DNA from: Flagellimonas marinaquae
Lineage (GTDB): Bacteria > Bacteroidota > Bacteroidia > Flavobacteriales > Flavobacteriaceae
Direction: 5' to 3'
NCBI RefSeq assembly: GCF_023716465.1
Contig: NZ_CP092415.1
Location: 907,501-971,500 of the forward strand
Length of the DNA: 64,000 bases
Position 1 is the stretch's first letter; every line of letters starts with the position of its first letter. The translations under genes and the position numbers were made by a program. The notes under the pieces were generated by a model, which saw only the letters and a program-made list of their open reading frames with translations, made no database searches and was not told the DNA's origin. Shown here in pieces: positions 53,501 to 64,000 of this stretch.

Positions 53501-56113
53501 CTACTTTAGGTATTCCTTTACCTTGTTGAGTGCTTCGGGAATTCCTGCCGGGTTTTTACCCCCCGCAGTGGCAAAAAATGGTTGTCCACCTCCGCCGCCT
53601 TGGATGTATTTGCCCAATTCACGGACAATGGCTCCGGCATTCAAATCTTTATTTTTCACCAAATCTTTGGAAATGTAGCAAGACAATATGGCTTTTCCGT
53701 CTTTTTCCGAAGCAAGGAACAGGAATAAATCATCTACTTGTCCACCCATTTCAAAAGCAAGGTCCTTGATACCACCTGCATCCAAATCCACTTTTTTGGA
53801 TAGGAATTTAATACCATTGATATCTTCCAATTCGGAAATCAGTTCGTTTTTGAGTCCTTTGGCCTTGTCCTTCAATAATTGCTCCACTTGTTTTTTAAGG
53901 GCTGCATTCTCTTCTTGCAAACTTGCCACGGATTTTACCGGATCCTGGGTGTTTTTCAGCAAATCCTTAATCTCGAACAACATGCGGTTGTTGTTAAAAT
54001 AAAATTCCTTTACCGCATCGGAAGTAATAGCTTCGATTCTACGTATTCCTGCCGCCACAGCTCCTTCGGACACAATTTTAAAATGCCATATATCCGCTGT
54101 ATTGTTTACGTGAGTGCCACCGCAAAGCTCAATGGATTGACCAAAACGGACGGTGCGGACCGTATCACCATATTTTTCACCAAAAAGTGCCATGGCCCCT
54201 TGTTCCATAGCTTCTTTCATGGGAACATTTCTGTTTTCTTCCAAAGGAAGGTGCCCATCTATTCGAGCATTTACAAAGTTTTCCACTTCCCTAAGCTCTT
54301 CCGTCGTCAATTTTGAAAAATGGGAGAAATCGAATCGTAAATATTTGGAATGGACAGCGGACCCTTTCTGTTCCACATGGCTTCCCAATACCTCGCGCAA
54401 TGCTTGATGCAGCAAGTGCGTTGCGGTATGGTTAGAAGCTGTTCTCCAACGCTGTTTCTGGTCCACCACAGCTTTGAAGGTTCCCGAGACTTCCTTGGGC
54501 AGCGACTTGGCAAAATGAACAATTTCGTTGTTCTCCCGTTTGGTGTCCACAATGTAAGTAACATCGCCATTAGAGGCTTCCAAGTAACCCTTATCCCCTA
54601 CCTGACCACCACCTTCGGCATAAAACGGGGTAAGATTAAACACCATTTGATATTGATCTCCTTCTTTTTTACTGGTGACCTTCCTATACTTAACCAATTT
54701 TACGGTAGCTTCCAAGCTATCATACCCGATAAATTCCTGCTCGGTATCTGTCAATAGAACATTCCAATCGTCCTTGGTAACTTCGGAAGCTGCCCTTGAT
54801 CGATCCTTTTGGGCCTTTAGGGCCTTTTCGAATCCTTCCACATCCAATTGATAGCCTTTCTCTTCCAAAATAAGGGCGGTCAAATCTATTGGGAAACCAA
54901 AAGTATCGTAAAGCTCAAAGGCCTTATCGCCAGCAATAGTTTTGTTTTTTGATGATTTTATCACGGAATCCAACAATACCAATCCTTGCTCCAAAGTGCT
55001 CAAAAAAGAGCTCTCCTCTTCTTTTATCACGTTCTCTATCAATTGATATTGCTCCTTCAACTCTGGGAAAGCCTTTCCCATTTGCTCGCTCAACACCTTT
55101 ACCAATCGGTAGATAAAAGGTTTATTGGTGTCCAAAAAAGTGAATCCATAGCGTATGGCGCGGCGTAAAATCCTTCGGATTACATAACCGGCGCCGGTGT
55201 TGCTGGGCAACTGCCCATCAGCAATGGAAAAAGCAACTGCCCTAACATGGTCGCAGATTACCCGGATGGCAATATCCGTCTGCTCGTTCTTACCGTATTT
55301 TTTTCCTGTGATGATTTCCACCTCTCGTATAAGCGGGGTAAAAACATCGGTATCGTAGTTGGATTGTTTTCCTTGGAGCACCATACAAAGGCGCTCAAAG
55401 CCCATTCCTGTATCAATATGGTTTTCTGGAAGTGGTTCCAAGCTTCCATTGGCCTTACGGTTGAACTGCATAAATACCAAGTTCCAGATTTCCACAACTT
55501 GTGGGTGATCTTGGTTTACCAATGAAGCGCCATCGACTTTATCCCTGTCCTTTTTGGATCGGATATCCACGTGGATTTCGGAACAGGGTCCACATGGCCC
55601 CTGATCGCCCATTTCCCAAAAGTTGTCCTTTTTGTTCCCCTTTATAATTCGGTTTTCGGGCACTATCGCTTTCCACAGATCATAAGCCTCTTGATCCAAG
55701 GGCAAACCATCATCCTCACTACCTTCAAAAATAGAAACGTACAAGCGATCCTTATCAATTTTATATACCTCTGTGAGCAGTTCCCAAGCCCAGGCAATGG
55801 CCTCTTTTTTAAAATAATCCCCTACGCTCCAATTCCCCAACATCTCGAACATGGTGTGGTGGTAGGTATCTTTCCCTACCTCTTCCAAATCGTTGTGCTT
55901 TCCGCTCACACGCAAGCATTTTTGAGTATCGGTCAAACGTTTGTGCTTTGGCACGGAGTTGCCCAAAAAGTATTCCTTGAATTGGTTCATTCCCGCATTG
56001 GTGAACATTAAAGTAGGGTCGTCCTTCATTACCATGGGCGCGGATGGAACAATCTTGTGGCTCTTTTCTTTAAAAAAGTTTAAAAACTGTTTTCTAACTT
56101 CTTGGGATGTCAT
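53501..56113 (-). CDS. alaS: Alanine--tRNA ligase
   Basis: The enzyme charges tRNA-Ala in the cytoplasm. The 870-residue length is normal. Class II catalytic domain at the N terminus ([19 protein letters not shown]), editing domain with [18 protein letters not shown] and CGGTHVNNT, and a C-terminal DHHA1-type region ending [25 protein letters not shown] element (56195-56202, TATTTTTG on the coding strand) about 80 bp upstream could be its -7 box. Downstream by about 90 bp lies the GSCFA gene in the same direction. Confidence 0.97.
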   Translation of the reverse strand: MTSQEVRKQFLNFFKEKSHKIVPSAPMVMKDDPTLMFTNAGMNQFKEYFLGNSVPKHKRLTDTQKCLRVSGKHNDLEEVGKDTYHHTMFEMLGNWSVGDYFKKEAIAWAWELLTEVYKIDKDRLYVSIFEGSEDDGLPLDQEAYDLWKAIVPENRIIKGNKKDNFWEMGDQGPCGPCSEIHVDIRSKKDRDKVDGASLVNQDHPQVVEIWNLVFMQFNRKANGSLEPLPENHIDTGMGFERLCMVLQGKQSNYDTDVFTPLIREVEIITGKKYGKNEQTDIAIRVICDHVRAVAFSIADGQLPSNTGAGYVIRRILRRAIRYGFTFLDTNKPFIYRLVKVLSEQMGKAFPELKEQYQLIENVIKEEESSFLSTLEQGLVLLDSVIKSSKNKTIAGDKAFELYDTFGFPIDLTALILEEKGYQLDVEGFEKALKAQKDRSRAASEVTKDDWNVLLTDTEQEFIGYDSLEATVKLVKYRKVTSKKEGDQYQMVFNLTPFYAEGGGQVGDKGYLEASNGDVTYIVDTKRENNEIVHFAKSLPKEVSGTFKAVVDQKQRWRTASNHTATHLLHQALREVLGSHVEQKGSAVHSKYLRFDFSHFSKLTTEELREVENFVNARIDGHLPLEENRNVPMKEAMEQGAMALFGEKYGDTVRTVRFGQSIELCGGTHVNNTADIWHFKIVSEGAVAAGIRRIEAITSDAVKEFYFNNNRMLFEIKDLLKNTQDPVKSVASLQEENAALKKQVEQLLKDKAKGLKNELISELEDINGIKFLSKKVDLDAGGIKDLAFEMGGQVDDLFLFLASEKDGKAILSCYISKDLVKNKDLNAGAIVRELGKYIQGGGGGQPFFATAGGKNPAGIPEALNKVKEYLK

Positions 56114-56162
56114 TGAATTCCTAGGGTTTTCTTAAATTTAACACTTTAAGCAAAACAATTTT

Positions 56163-56202
56163 TATATTTGTTTGTTCTGTTTAAAATGAGTGAGCAAAAA
56201 TA
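56163..56202. promoter_or_regulatory. Divergent -7 boxes between alaS and the M23 peptidase gene
   Basis: TATATTTG on plus (56163-56170) fits the M23 gene, 48 bp before its start. CAAAAATA (56195-56202) gives TATTTTTG on minus for alaS. The two are arranged facing across each other; no -33 TTG at the right spacing was seen for either. Confidence 0.4.
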
Positions 56203-56217
56203 GGATAAAATCCATTC

Positions 56218-57195
56218 ATGTCTAAAGTAAAGTACTATTACGATCCGGACACGCTTTCGTACCGAAAGATAGAGCCCAAAAAATCCAAGCGCTACAGGAA
56301 TGTTTTCTTGTTTCTGCTGGGTTCTGCCTTGTTCGGTTTTCTTGGTCTCATCATTCTTTTGAATACGCGTTGGGTGAATACCCCAAAGGAACTTTCCTTG
56401 GAACGCGAAGTACGCAACTATGAGCTCCAATTTGAGATCCTTGGTCGCAAGATGGACCAAATGGAACAGGTCTTGGCCAATATCGAGGATAGGGACAACA
56501 ATATTTACCGATTATATTTTGAAGCCAATCCCATACCCGAAGAACAGCGTAGGGCCGGTTTTGGTGGAATCAATCGATATAAGGACCTTGAAGGTTTCAA
56601 TAATTCAGAGATCATCATCGATGCCACAAAACGATTGGACATTATTCAAAAGGAAATGGTTATCCAATCCAAATCTTTGGATGAAATTGCCAAGTTAGCG
56701 GAAGAAAAAGAAAAACTTTTGGCCTCTATTCCGGCAATTCAACCTGTGAGCAACGAAGACCTTACCCGAATGGCCTCTGGGTTCGGTTGGCGTTCCGACC
56801 CATTTACCAAAGCTAGAAAAATGCATTGGGGCATGGATTTTACGGCACCACGGGGCACACCGATCTATGCGACCGGAGATGGCAAAGTGGTTCGGGCGGA
56901 TAATAGGTCTTCCGGTTATGGAAAACACGTAAGAATAGACCATGGGTATGGTTACATTTCCTTGTACGGGCACATGAGCAAGTACAATGTTACCGTAGGC
57001 CAAAAAGTAAAAAGAGGCGACCTCATTGGCTTTGTAGGCAGTACGGGACGCTCCCAAGCACCCCACGTCCACTACGAAGTGTTCAAGGACGGGGAACGCA
57101 TTAACCCGATCAACTTCTACTACGGAAGTTTATCTGCTGAAGAATTTGAGAACATGCTCAGGTTGGCGAACCAAGAGAACCAATCACTGGATTAA
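56218..57195 (+). CDS. M23 family metallopeptidase
   Basis: This 325-residue protein has a basic N terminus, one transmembrane segment (about 28-48), a coiled-coil region (about 60-180) and a C-terminal LytM/M23 domain (about 195-300). Zinc-site motifs are HWGMDFTAPRGTPI and HVHYEVF. It would cut peptide cross-links of peptidoglycan, as do related proteins in septum or envelope growth. The MerR gene starts in its stop codon (1-nt overlap), so the two are cotranscribed. Confidence 0.93.
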   Translation: MSKVKYYYDPDTLSYRKIEPKKSKRYRNVFLFLLGSALFGFLGLIILLNTRWVNTPKELSLEREVRNYELQFEILGRKMDQMEQVLANIEDRDNNIYRLYFEANPIPEEQRRAGFGGINRYKDLEGFNNSEIIIDATKRLDIIQKEMVIQSKSLDEIAKLAEEKEKLLASIPAIQPVSNEDLTRMASGFGWRSDPFTKARKMHWGMDFTAPRGTPIYATGDGKVVRADNRSSGYGKHVRIDHGYGYISLYGHMSKYNVTVGQKVKRGDLIGFVGSTGRSQAPHVHYEVFKDGERINPINFYYGSLSAEEFENMLRLANQENQSLD

Positions 57196-57524
57196 TGCAC
57201 ATAGACCTGCCAGAAAAACGATACTATGGCATTGGCGAAGTAGCCAAGGCCTTTGGGGTGAACACATCCCTGATTCGTTTTTGGGAGAAAGAATTCGATG
57301 TACTTCAGCCCAAAAAGAATGCCAAGGGCAATCGAAAATTCACGCCGCAGGATATTCAGAACCTTCAATTGATCTATCATTTGGTCAAAGAACGCGGGTT
57401 TACCCTCGAAGGAGCCAAAATCCATCTGAAAGAAGAAAAGCAAAAAGTACTGTCCAACTTCGAGGTAATTCAAAAATTACAAAAAGTAAGGGCCGAACTA
57501 CTCAAGATAAAAGATCAACTTTAA
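57195..57524 (+). CDS. MerR family transcriptional regulator
   Basis: This 109-residue protein has the N-terminal winged helix (YYGIGEVAKAFGVNTSLIRF, then WEKEFDVLQPKKNAKGNRKF) and a helical dimerisation tail. No cysteine cluster or ligand domain follows, so the metal-responsive class is excluded. It is short for MerR but usual for flavobacterial members next to M23 genes. Its start overlaps the stop of the M23 gene. Confidence 0.92.
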   Translation: MHIDLPEKRYYGIGEVAKAFGVNTSLIRFWEKEFDVLQPKKNAKGNRKFTPQDIQNLQLIYHLVKERGFTLEGAKIHLKEEKQKVLSNFEVIQKLQKVRAELLKIKDQL

Positions 57525-57543
57525 ACACTAATTCCATAGCAAA

Positions 57544-58143
57544 ATGAAAAAATGGTTAATCCCCTTGATTATTGTCTTAGTCATTGTCTTTGGACTATAC
57601 CAATGGGCAGTAGGTTTCAACAACACGGCCGTACAATACGAAGCAGATGCAAAAACAGCTTGGGCCAATGTGGAGAGCTCCTACCAACGTAGAAACGATT
57701 TGATCGGGAATTTGGTAAAGACCGTTCAGGGTGCCGCCGATTTTGAAAGAGGCACTTTGACCGATGTAATCGAAGCACGAGCCAAAGCAACATCCACCAA
57801 CATAGATGCCAACAATATTACACCGGAACAGTTAGCGGAATTCCAACAAGCCCAAACAGGGCTTTCCTCTGCACTATCGAGATTGCTCGTTACCGTGGAG
57901 CGTTACCCCGAATTAAAGGCCAATCAGAACTTTTTGGAGCTTCAATCGCAACTGGAAGGCACCGAAAACCGAATCAATGTTGCCCGGGATAGATTTAACG
58001 AGAAGGTGAACATTTATGATGTCCATATCTCAAAATTCCCCGGCAAACTACTTGCCGGTTGGTTTGGCTTTGAGGAAATGCCGAGATATTCCGCAGATCC
58101 AGGTTCAGAAAATGCTCCGGATGTAAACTTCGAATTCAATTAA
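57544..58143 (+). CDS. LemA family protein
   Basis: This 199-residue protein has one N-terminal membrane segment (about 3-22) and a helical body with AKTAWANVESSYQRRNDLIG and LSRLLVTVERYPELKANQNF, the core of the LemA family. It heads a cluster with two TPM-domain genes starting 3 bp after its stop, an arrangement common in Bacteroidota. The biochemical role is unknown. Confidence 0.95.
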   Translation: MKKWLIPLIIVLVIVFGLYQWAVGFNNTAVQYEADAKTAWANVESSYQRRNDLIGNLVKTVQGAADFERGTLTDVIEARAKATSTNIDANNITPEQLAEFQQAQTGLSSALSRLLVTVERYPELKANQNFLELQSQLEGTENRINVARDRFNEKVNIYDVHISKFPGKLLAGWFGFEEMPRYSADPGSENAPDVNFEFN

Positions 58144-58146
58144 ACC

Positions 58147-58584
58147 ATGTCGCAGGTAGAAGAGTTTTTGACCGCAGAGGAAGAAAGTGAAATTATAAAT
58201 GCCATTGTCGAGGCAGAAAAGAACACTTCGGGAGAAATACGGGTACATATTGAAGCATCCACCAAAATAGACCACTTTAGCAGGGCGCAGCAACTATTCC
58301 ATTTCCTAAAAATGGACAACACCAAAGAAGGCAATGGAGTTCTGCTTTACGTTGCAGTGGACGACAAAAAATTTGTTATTTACGGAGGAGAAGGTATCGA
58401 CCGGGCAGTTCCAAAAGGTTTTTGGGAGACCACCAAGGATATTATTGCCTCCCAGTTTAAGAACGGAAATTTTAAACAAGGTATCGTCGAAGGTGTTCTT
58501 ATGGCTGGCAAGGAACTCGAAGCCCATTTTCCATGGAAACAAAATGATGAGAACGAACTGAACAATGCGATATCCAAAGGCTAG
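58147..58584 (+). CDS. TPM domain protein, cytoplasmic type
   Basis: This 145-residue protein lacks a signal peptide. The TPM domain is seen in AIVEAEKNTSGEIRVHIEAS, a central VAVDDKKFVIYGGEGIDRA and the GNFKQGIVEGVLMAGKELE end. The TPM fold is known from plant photosystem-assembly phosphatase-like proteins and from bacterial proteins of unclear role. Its end overlaps the next TPM gene by 20 bp. Confidence 0.9.
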   Translation: MSQVEEFLTAEEESEIINAIVEAEKNTSGEIRVHIEASTKIDHFSRAQQLFHFLKMDNTKEGNGVLLYVAVDDKKFVIYGGEGIDRAVPKGFWETTKDIIASQFKNGNFKQGIVEGVLMAGKELEAHFPWKQNDENELNNAISKG

Positions 58585-59356
58585 TTTTTTCCTCTTTTTT
58601 TTATGTATCTCCCTTGCTTGGGGGCAATTTAACATACCCGAAAAACCACAAAAAGAAACCAGTCTTTACGACTATGTGAATTTATTGTCCGATTCGCAAA
58701 GCAATGCTTTGGAACAAAAACTGATTCGATATTCCGATAGTACCTCTACCCAGATTGTTGTTGCCATTATAAGTTCCACAGAAGGTGAGAACATTAATTA
58801 TTTAGGAGCACAATGGGGACAAAAATGGGGTATTGGACAGGCCGAAAAGGATAATGGCGTATTGGTGTTACTTGCGAGAAACGATCGTAGGATTGCCATT
58901 AATACAGGTTATGGCGTGGAGGGAAGTTTAACCGATCTAATGTCGAAACGCATCATAGAGTCCGTAATTATCCCTGAATTTAAAAAAGGTGATTATTATG
59001 GTGGTCTGGACAAAGGCTCCGATGCCATTTTTAAAGTGCTCACCGGAGAATTTTCCGAGGACAGAACTTTTGGCAATAGAAGACCGTTTCCTTTTGAAAT
59101 CCTGTTTCCCTTTATCATTTTTATAGTGATCCTTATTATTTTATGGAGTCGTAAAAACAAAGGGGGAGGCAACGGCAGAGGCGGCCGACGAGGTAGCGGG
59201 CTCGATATTTGGGACATGATCATTCTCAGTAATATGGGTCGTAGCTCAGGTTCCTCAGGTGGCTTTGGCAGCGGAGGAGGCTTTGGCGGAGGCGGTTTCA
59301 GTGGTGGCTTCGGAGGGGGTGGCTTTGGCGGAGGCGGTGCCTCTGGGGGGTGGTAG
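58565..59356 (+). CDS. TPM domain protein with membrane anchor and Gly-rich tail
   Basis: This 263-residue protein has a signal peptide (about 6-20), a TPM domain (about 30-165; IVVAIISSTEGENINYLGAQ, NRRIAINTGYGVEGSLTD-like), a transmembrane segment (about 178-197) and a Gly/Ser/Phe-rich tail ending in repeats of GGFGGGG. The tail resembles those of YgcG-type proteins. It probably lies with the TPM domain outside the membrane. It is last in the LemA-TPM-TPM operon. Confidence 0.92.
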   Translation: MRYPKASFFLFFLCISLAWGQFNIPEKPQKETSLYDYVNLLSDSQSNALEQKLIRYSDSTSTQIVVAIISSTEGENINYLGAQWGQKWGIGQAEKDNGVLVLLARNDRRIAINTGYGVEGSLTDLMSKRIIESVIIPEFKKGDYYGGLDKGSDAIFKVLTGEFSEDRTFGNRRPFPFEILFPFIIFIVILIILWSRKNKGGGNGRGGRRGSGLDIWDMIILSNMGRSSGSSGGFGSGGGFGGGGFSGGFGGGGFGGGGASGGW

Positions 59357-59535
59357 GTTTATGAGTAAACCTAAAAGCAAAAAGACCCCGTACTTTTTCT
59401 CCAAAATTTGCAATGGACATTGTGTTTATCCATTCATAAACCCAAACTGCCCATACATCAATTTCTATCTCACCCATGGGCAATTTTAATTATCTTGCCG
59501 TTAGATATTTTTCATCACTAAACACTATTCAGCAC

Positions 59536-62500
59536 ATGTCCCGGTCATTTAAAACACTAGTGGCTGCACTATTTGTCCTAGCCACTGCCTGTAAAAAACA
59601 GAACAGCACCAAAACCGACAATCTTTTTAAGTTCAAGGATTACATCAGCTACCATACCAATGGGAACCAAAGCATTTCCAAACCAATCACCATTGTATTG
59701 GCACAACAATTGGATCAGTTTGAATTGACCCAAGAGTTACCATCGGAATATTTGAAAATTTCACCAAAAGTGGATGGAAAGCTAGTGATTGAAAATGGTA
59801 GGGAACTTCTATTCCAACCTTCGGAATATTTAAAACCAAACACAGAATACACCCTTAATTTGAAGCTCAACAAGCTTTTTGAGGATATTGATAGTGAATT
59901 CAAGACTTATATCTTTAGTTTTAAGACCATCGCACCCAATTTTAGGATCAATTTGGGTGATCTGCAATCCTATAACAAAGATTGGCAATACCTTACCGGT
60001 ACTTTGGATGCTTCGGATATATTGGACGCATCCAAGATAAACTCGGTACTATCCGTAAAACAGGGAGAAAAAAACATCCCTGTAAAATGGGACAATACCG
60101 ATGAAAATGCACAGTATTTTAGCTTTAAGATAGATAGTATATCCCGAAAAACAGAGGACAGTGAACTCGCTATAAATTGGACCGGTGATGCCTACAATAT
60201 CGACAATAAAGGTTCGGAAACTTACACCATACCGGGTAAAAACAAGTTTGTGATCATTGATGCAAGAACCACATCTGCACCCAATGCCGTATTGACACTT
60301 AATTTCTCGGAGCCCTTAAAACAAGATCAAAACCTAAATGGATTGGTAACCATTGAAAATGCCGAAAGCCTTAGATATGAAATCAACGGGAATGTACTGA
60401 GCGTTTATCCTTCCAATAGGATTTTGGGCGAAGTACGCATAAACGCTTTTCAAGGGATTAAGAGTGAATACGGTTTTACGCTTAAAAACGATTTTTCGGA
60501 ACTGGTCTCTTTTGAGCAATTAAAACCAGCGGTCCGTTTAATTTCGAAAGGTACGATCCTACCCAAAGCAAACGCTACTCCCATCTATTTTGAAACCGTA
60601 AACCTTTCTGCAGTAGAAGTTCGAGTAATACAGGTGTATCAGGACAATATGCTCCAGTATCTTCAAAATTACGACCTAACGGAAAACTACAGCCCGGATT
60701 TTAGACCTGTTGGTCGCCGAGTGGCCTACAAAGTGATTCCCTTAACAAAGAAAGGCAACGAAAACAACAGTTATTGGCAAGCCCACGGATTGGATTTATC
60801 CGAATTGATAAACGTGAACCCGGGATCATTGTACCGCGTAGAATTCAGTTTCAATAAGGAACACACCACTTACGATTGTGGCGAAGCAGCGTCAACCCAA
60901 GAATCCGTCAATGACTATACTTTGGAACAAAGTTCGGACGATGAATCACTGGAAGAGCAATATTGGAACAACGAAATATACAATTATAGAAACTACAACT
61001 ATAATTGGGAAGAACGCGATAACCCGTGTCATTCGGCCTATTACAACTACGATAGGATAGCTGCAACCAATTTATTGGGAAGTAATCTGGGCTTAATTGT
61101 TAAAAAAGGCAATAATCGCTCTCATTATTTTGCAGTAACTAATTTGCTCACTACCCAGCCGGTGGCCAATGCAAAAATAAAACTCTATAATTACCAACAA
61201 CAACTTGTTGGGGAGGTTACAACAGATGCTTCCGGCCTATCTGTTTACGATAGCGATAAAGGTATCGCCTTTGCGGTTGCCGAAAGCAACAATAATTTTG
61301 CATACGCCAAGTTATCGGACGGCAATGCACTGTCCCTTAGTAAATTCGATGTGTCCGGCGAGCAACTTCAAAAAGGATTAAAAGGCTTTCTTTATACTGA
61401 AAGAGGGGTTCACCGACCAGGTGATGTGATCCATTTAACATTCGCTTTGGATGATAACGCCAACCCATTGCCCCAAGGACACCCAGTGACCCTGGAAGTA
61501 ACCGATGCTCGGGGAAAACTGGTACAGCGCAACGTTTTAAAAGAAGGAAATACTCCCGTTTCCGATAATCTGTACGCCAAAAAAGAAAAGAACTTTTATT
61601 ACTTCCCCATCCCAACAGATGCAACGGCACCTACCGGAAATTGGTCAGCCAAAGTAATAGTGGGAGGTGCCCAATTCAATAAAACCTTAAAAGTGGCAAC
61701 AGTAAAGCCCAACCGTTTAAAAGTGGATTTTACTTTTGATGATGAAGTACTCGAAGTCAACACCAATAATCAAGGTAAGGCCACGGTAAAATGGTTGCAC
61801 GGCGCTCCGGCCCGCAATCTTAAAATAGACATTAACGCCACTTTGAGTCAAACGGCAACCGCTTTCCCCAAGTATAAAGATTTTATTTTCCAAGACCCCG
61901 CTCGCACTTTTAACGAAACCGAGTTACAGTGGATTTCTTCCAAATTGGATGCGAACGGTGTACTCAACATCAATAAAGAAATTAATGTAAACGGAAATGC
62001 CCCGGGCATGTTGAAAGCTACCTTTACCACCAAGGTTTTTGAAGGAGGAGGAGATTTTTCCATTGATGTGTTTTCAAAAAATCTGGCTCCATTTTCAAAC
62101 TTTGTGGGCCTCCGTTCACCCGAAGCAAAACAATACGGTTCATTTTTAACGGATGAGAACAACACCTTTGATGTGGTGACTGTTGATGCCCAAGGTAACC
62201 CATCGGGCAACCGAAAATTAAAAGTCCAAGTATTTAAAATTGAATGGCGCTGGTGGTGGAACCGCGGTTACGATAATCTTTCGCGCTACGAAAACGCTAC
62301 CGTTCATCGTCCATTTAAAGAAATGAGCCTAACCACGGGAAGTAACGGAACAGCCAACTTCAACATCAATATTCCCGACGAGGAGGGTGGACGCTACTTG
62401 ATTCGTGTTATTGACGAGGTCTCCGGCCATGCGACAGGACGTACCACCTATTTTTACCGAAATTGGTGGCGCAGACCTGCCACAGCCGATACCGAAAGTT

Positions 62501-64000
62501 CAAAAATCTTGATTTTCTCCACCGATAAGGAAAAATATACCCTTGGGGAAGAAGTAGCTGTAACTTTTCCCTCCGACACTGGAAGCCGAGCCTTACTAAG
62601 TATTGAAAACGGTACCGAGGTACTCTCCCAACAATGGATAGAAACCTCAGCCAAAGAGACTAGAGCTACCATTCCAATTACGGCCGAAATGGCACCCAAT
62701 GCCTACATCAACATATCACTTTTACAACCACACAGCAAAGCCAAAAACGATCTTCCCATACGATTGTACGGGGTTGTTCCTGTTATGGTAGAAAATCCGG
62801 CCACCTTGTTGAAACCACAAATCGATATGCCCGAGGTACTGGCACCTGAAAAACCCTATAAGGTCACAATTTCCGAAGCCAACCAAAAACCTATGACCTA
62901 TACCTTGGCCGTAGTGGACGAAGGACTATTGGATTTGACCCGTTTTGCTACACCCGATATTCACAGTTCGTTCTATGCCCGACAAGCCTTAGGTGTAAAA
63001 ACCTTTGATATTTTTGATGATGTCATGGGAGCGTACTCTGTTAGCGCAGATAATATATACGCCATTGGTGGGGGCGGTATCGGAGCAGGAGCCAAAAATC
63101 GTAAAGCACAACGTTTTAAACCTGTCGTCACCTATTTGGGTCCATTTTCCTTAAAGGCAGGGGAAAAAGTGTCGCACACCATCGATATGCCGAACTACGT
63201 GGGTTCTGTTCGTACCATGGTGGTTGCAGGAAACCCGAACAGCGCTTATGGCAATGCCGAAAAAACAGCGCCCGTTCGTAAACCTTTAATGGTTTTGACC
63301 TCTATTCCTCGAAAATTATCACCTGGTGAAACCGTGACCATTCCTGTTACGGTTTTTGCCATGGAATCCAAAATTAAAAACGTAAAGGTCAGTATTGATC
63401 CAGGAAAAGCATTGGAACCTATCAACGGTACTTCAAAAAACATCACTTTTGATGCCGTTGGGGAGCAAATCGTGAATTTCGACTTTAAGGTCAACCCGGC
63501 AACATCGTTCCAGACGATAAAAGTGACCGCTTCGGGGGCTGGCGAACGTGCCAGTAACGAAACCGAAATTGACGTGGAGAACCCCAATCCCCTCACCACA
63601 AAAAGTGAACTATATACTTTGGACGCCAATGGCTCACAGATCATTTCAATGGAGACTTTTGGGACATCGGGCACAAATGAGGCCTTCATCGAATTCTCCA
63701 CTCTCCCTCCCATGGATTTCTCCAAGCGTATGGATTATTTGTTACGATACCCACATGGCTGTGTAGAACAGACTACTTCGGCAGCATTCCCACAATTATT
63801 TTTGGGCGATGTATTGGATATCACTTTTGACAAAAAGAAGGCTATCGAAAAAAACATAAAAGCCGCTATAACACGCCTAGGCGATTTTCAAATCCCGAAT
63901 GGAGGATTGAGTTATTGGCCCGGGTACGGGAATGCCGATGATTGGGGAACTTCCTATGCAGGCCATTTTATGTTGGAATCCAAAAAACAGGGCTACCAGC
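59536..64000 (+). CDS. Alpha-2-macroglobulin family lipoprotein (cut by the window edge)
   Basis: The frame from the ATG at 59536 stays open to the last base, giving at least 1488 residues of a larger protein. The signal peptide ends in the lipobox LATAC (Cys19). Macroglobulin-type beta domains follow (GVHRPGDVIHLTFALDDNAN, KPYKVTISEANQKPMTYTLA). The thioester motif is HGCVEQ with the cysteine at 1409. Bacterial members trap attacking proteases in the periplasm. A penicillin-binding protein 1C gene often follows; here that lies past the edge. Confidence 0.93.
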   Translation, partial: MSRSFKTLVAALFVLATACKKQNSTKTDNLFKFKDYISYHTNGNQSISKPITIVLAQQLDQFELTQELPSEYLKISPKVDGKLVIENGRELLFQPSEYLKPNTEYTLNLKLNKLFEDIDSEFKTYIFSFKTIAPNFRINLGDLQSYNKDWQYLTGTLDASDILDASKINSVLSVKQGEKNIPVKWDNTDENAQYFSFKIDSISRKTEDSELAINWTGDAYNIDNKGSETYTIPGKNKFVIIDARTTSAPNAVLTLNFSEPLKQDQNLNGLVTIENAESLRYEINGNVLSVYPSNRILGEVRINAFQGIKSEYGFTLKNDFSELVSFEQLKPAVRLISKGTILPKANATPIYFETVNLSAVEVRVIQVYQDNMLQYLQNYDLTENYSPDFRPVGRRVAYKVIPLTKKGNENNSYWQAHGLDLSELINVNPGSLYRVEFSFNKEHTTYDCGEAASTQESVNDYTLEQSSDDESLEEQYWNNEIYNYRNYNYNWEERDNPCHSAYYNYDRIAATNLLGSNLGLIVKKGNNRSHYFAVTNLLTTQPVANAKIKLYNYQQQLVGEVTTDASGLSVYDSDKGIAFAVAESNNNFAYAKLSDGNALSLSKFDVSGEQLQKGLKGFLYTERGVHRPGDVIHLTFALDDNANPLPQGHPVTLEVTDARGKLVQRNVLKEGNTPVSDNLYAKKEKNFYYFPIPTDATAPTGNWSAKVIVGGAQFNKTLKVATVKPNRLKVDFTFDDEVLEVNTNNQGKATVKWLHGAPARNLKIDINATLSQTATAFPKYKDFIFQDPARTFNETELQWISSKLDANGVLNINKEINVNGNAPGMLKATFTTKVFEGGGDFSIDVFSKNLAPFSNFVGLRSPEAKQYGSFLTDENNTFDVVTVDAQGNPSGNRKLKVQVFKIEWRWWWNRGYDNLSRYENATVHRPFKEMSLTTGSNGTANFNINIPDEEGGRYLIRVIDEVSGHATGRTTYFYRNWWRRPATADTESSKILIFSTDKEKYTLGEEVAVTFPSDTGSRALLSIENGTEVLSQQWIETSAKETRATIPITAEMAPNAYINISLLQPHSKAKNDLPIRLYGVVPVMVENPATLLKPQIDMPEVLAPEKPYKVTISEANQKPMTYTLAVVDEGLLDLTRFATPDIHSSFYARQALGVKTFDIFDDVMGAYSVSADNIYAIGGGGIGAGAKNRKAQRFKPVVTYLGPFSLKAGEKVSHTIDMPNYVGSVRTMVVAGNPNSAYGNAEKTAPVRKPLMVLTSIPRKLSPGETVTIPVTVFAMESKIKNVKVSIDPGKALEPINGTSKNITFDAVGEQIVNFDFKVNPATSFQTIKVTASGAGERASNETEIDVENPNPLTTKSELYTLDANGSQIISMETFGTSGTNEAFIEFSTLPPMDFSKRMDYLLRYPHGCVEQTTSAAFPQLFLGDVLDITFDKKKAIEKNIKAAITRLGDFQIPNGGLSYWPGYGNADDWGTSYAGHFMLESKKQGYQ

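Overview
The window looks like chromosome of a marine-type member of the Flavobacteriaceae (Bacteroidota), perhaps near Allomuricauda; the genus is a guess. Supporting signs are a SusC/SusD pair, HmuY, GSCFA, DUF4230 and DUF5522 proteins, many short signal-peptide lipoproteins, TANNTTTG-type -7 boxes and few Shine-Dalgarno sequences.

Layout. 1-2240: the promoter-proximal part of an rRNA operon read leftward (16S, tRNA-Ile, tRNA-Ala; the 23S gene would lie beyond the left edge). 2328-8906: a porin-like barrel and a SusC/SusD uptake pair. 9140-14370: rnhB and secreted or lipoprotein genes. 14436-19400: a leftward block of envelope proteins, including a beta-barrel gene broken by one stop codon, an OmpA-like lipoprotein and lipB. 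19527-28240: a tiny YqaE membrane protein, a membrane-bound LuxR-type regulator, a thioredoxin-like protein, lysS, a TonB receptor and a SLC13-type anion transporter. 28283-34188: a protein of five internal repeats, a large zinc protease, a Spy-like protein and a SatD/DUF3307 pair behind three regularly spaced operator-like palindromes. 34333-41352: a probable Fur-controlled haem uptake operon (TonB receptor plus HmuY), an ArsC-like protein without its cysteine, and two AsmA-like proteins.

41619-43720 is the most unusual stretch: two AT-rich genes, each followed by an attC-like imperfect palindrome with the same internal order of core boxes and spacers. They look like two integron gene cassettes with no integrase in view, inserted against the 3' end of hemL. 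The first encodes a protein with a C-terminal R-x4-H (HEPN-type) motif resembling ApeA-like anti-phage proteins; the second is an orphan.

43721-64000 is mostly housekeeping and envelope: hemL, a glucosaminidase, a PLP enzyme, an aromatic amino acid hydroxylase, an M61-type protease, DUF4230 and GSCFA proteins, alaS, an M23 peptidase with a MerR regulator, a LemA/TPM/TPM cluster and the first 4.5 kb of an alpha-2-macroglobulin gene cut by the right edge.

Apart from the cassettes, points deserving attention are a pair of 21-bp-period direct repeats at matching distances upstream of two outer-membrane genes, a REP-like repeat built in frame into the GSCFA gene, and two genuine genes of 51-52 residues (YqaE, DUF5522) that are easy to miss.
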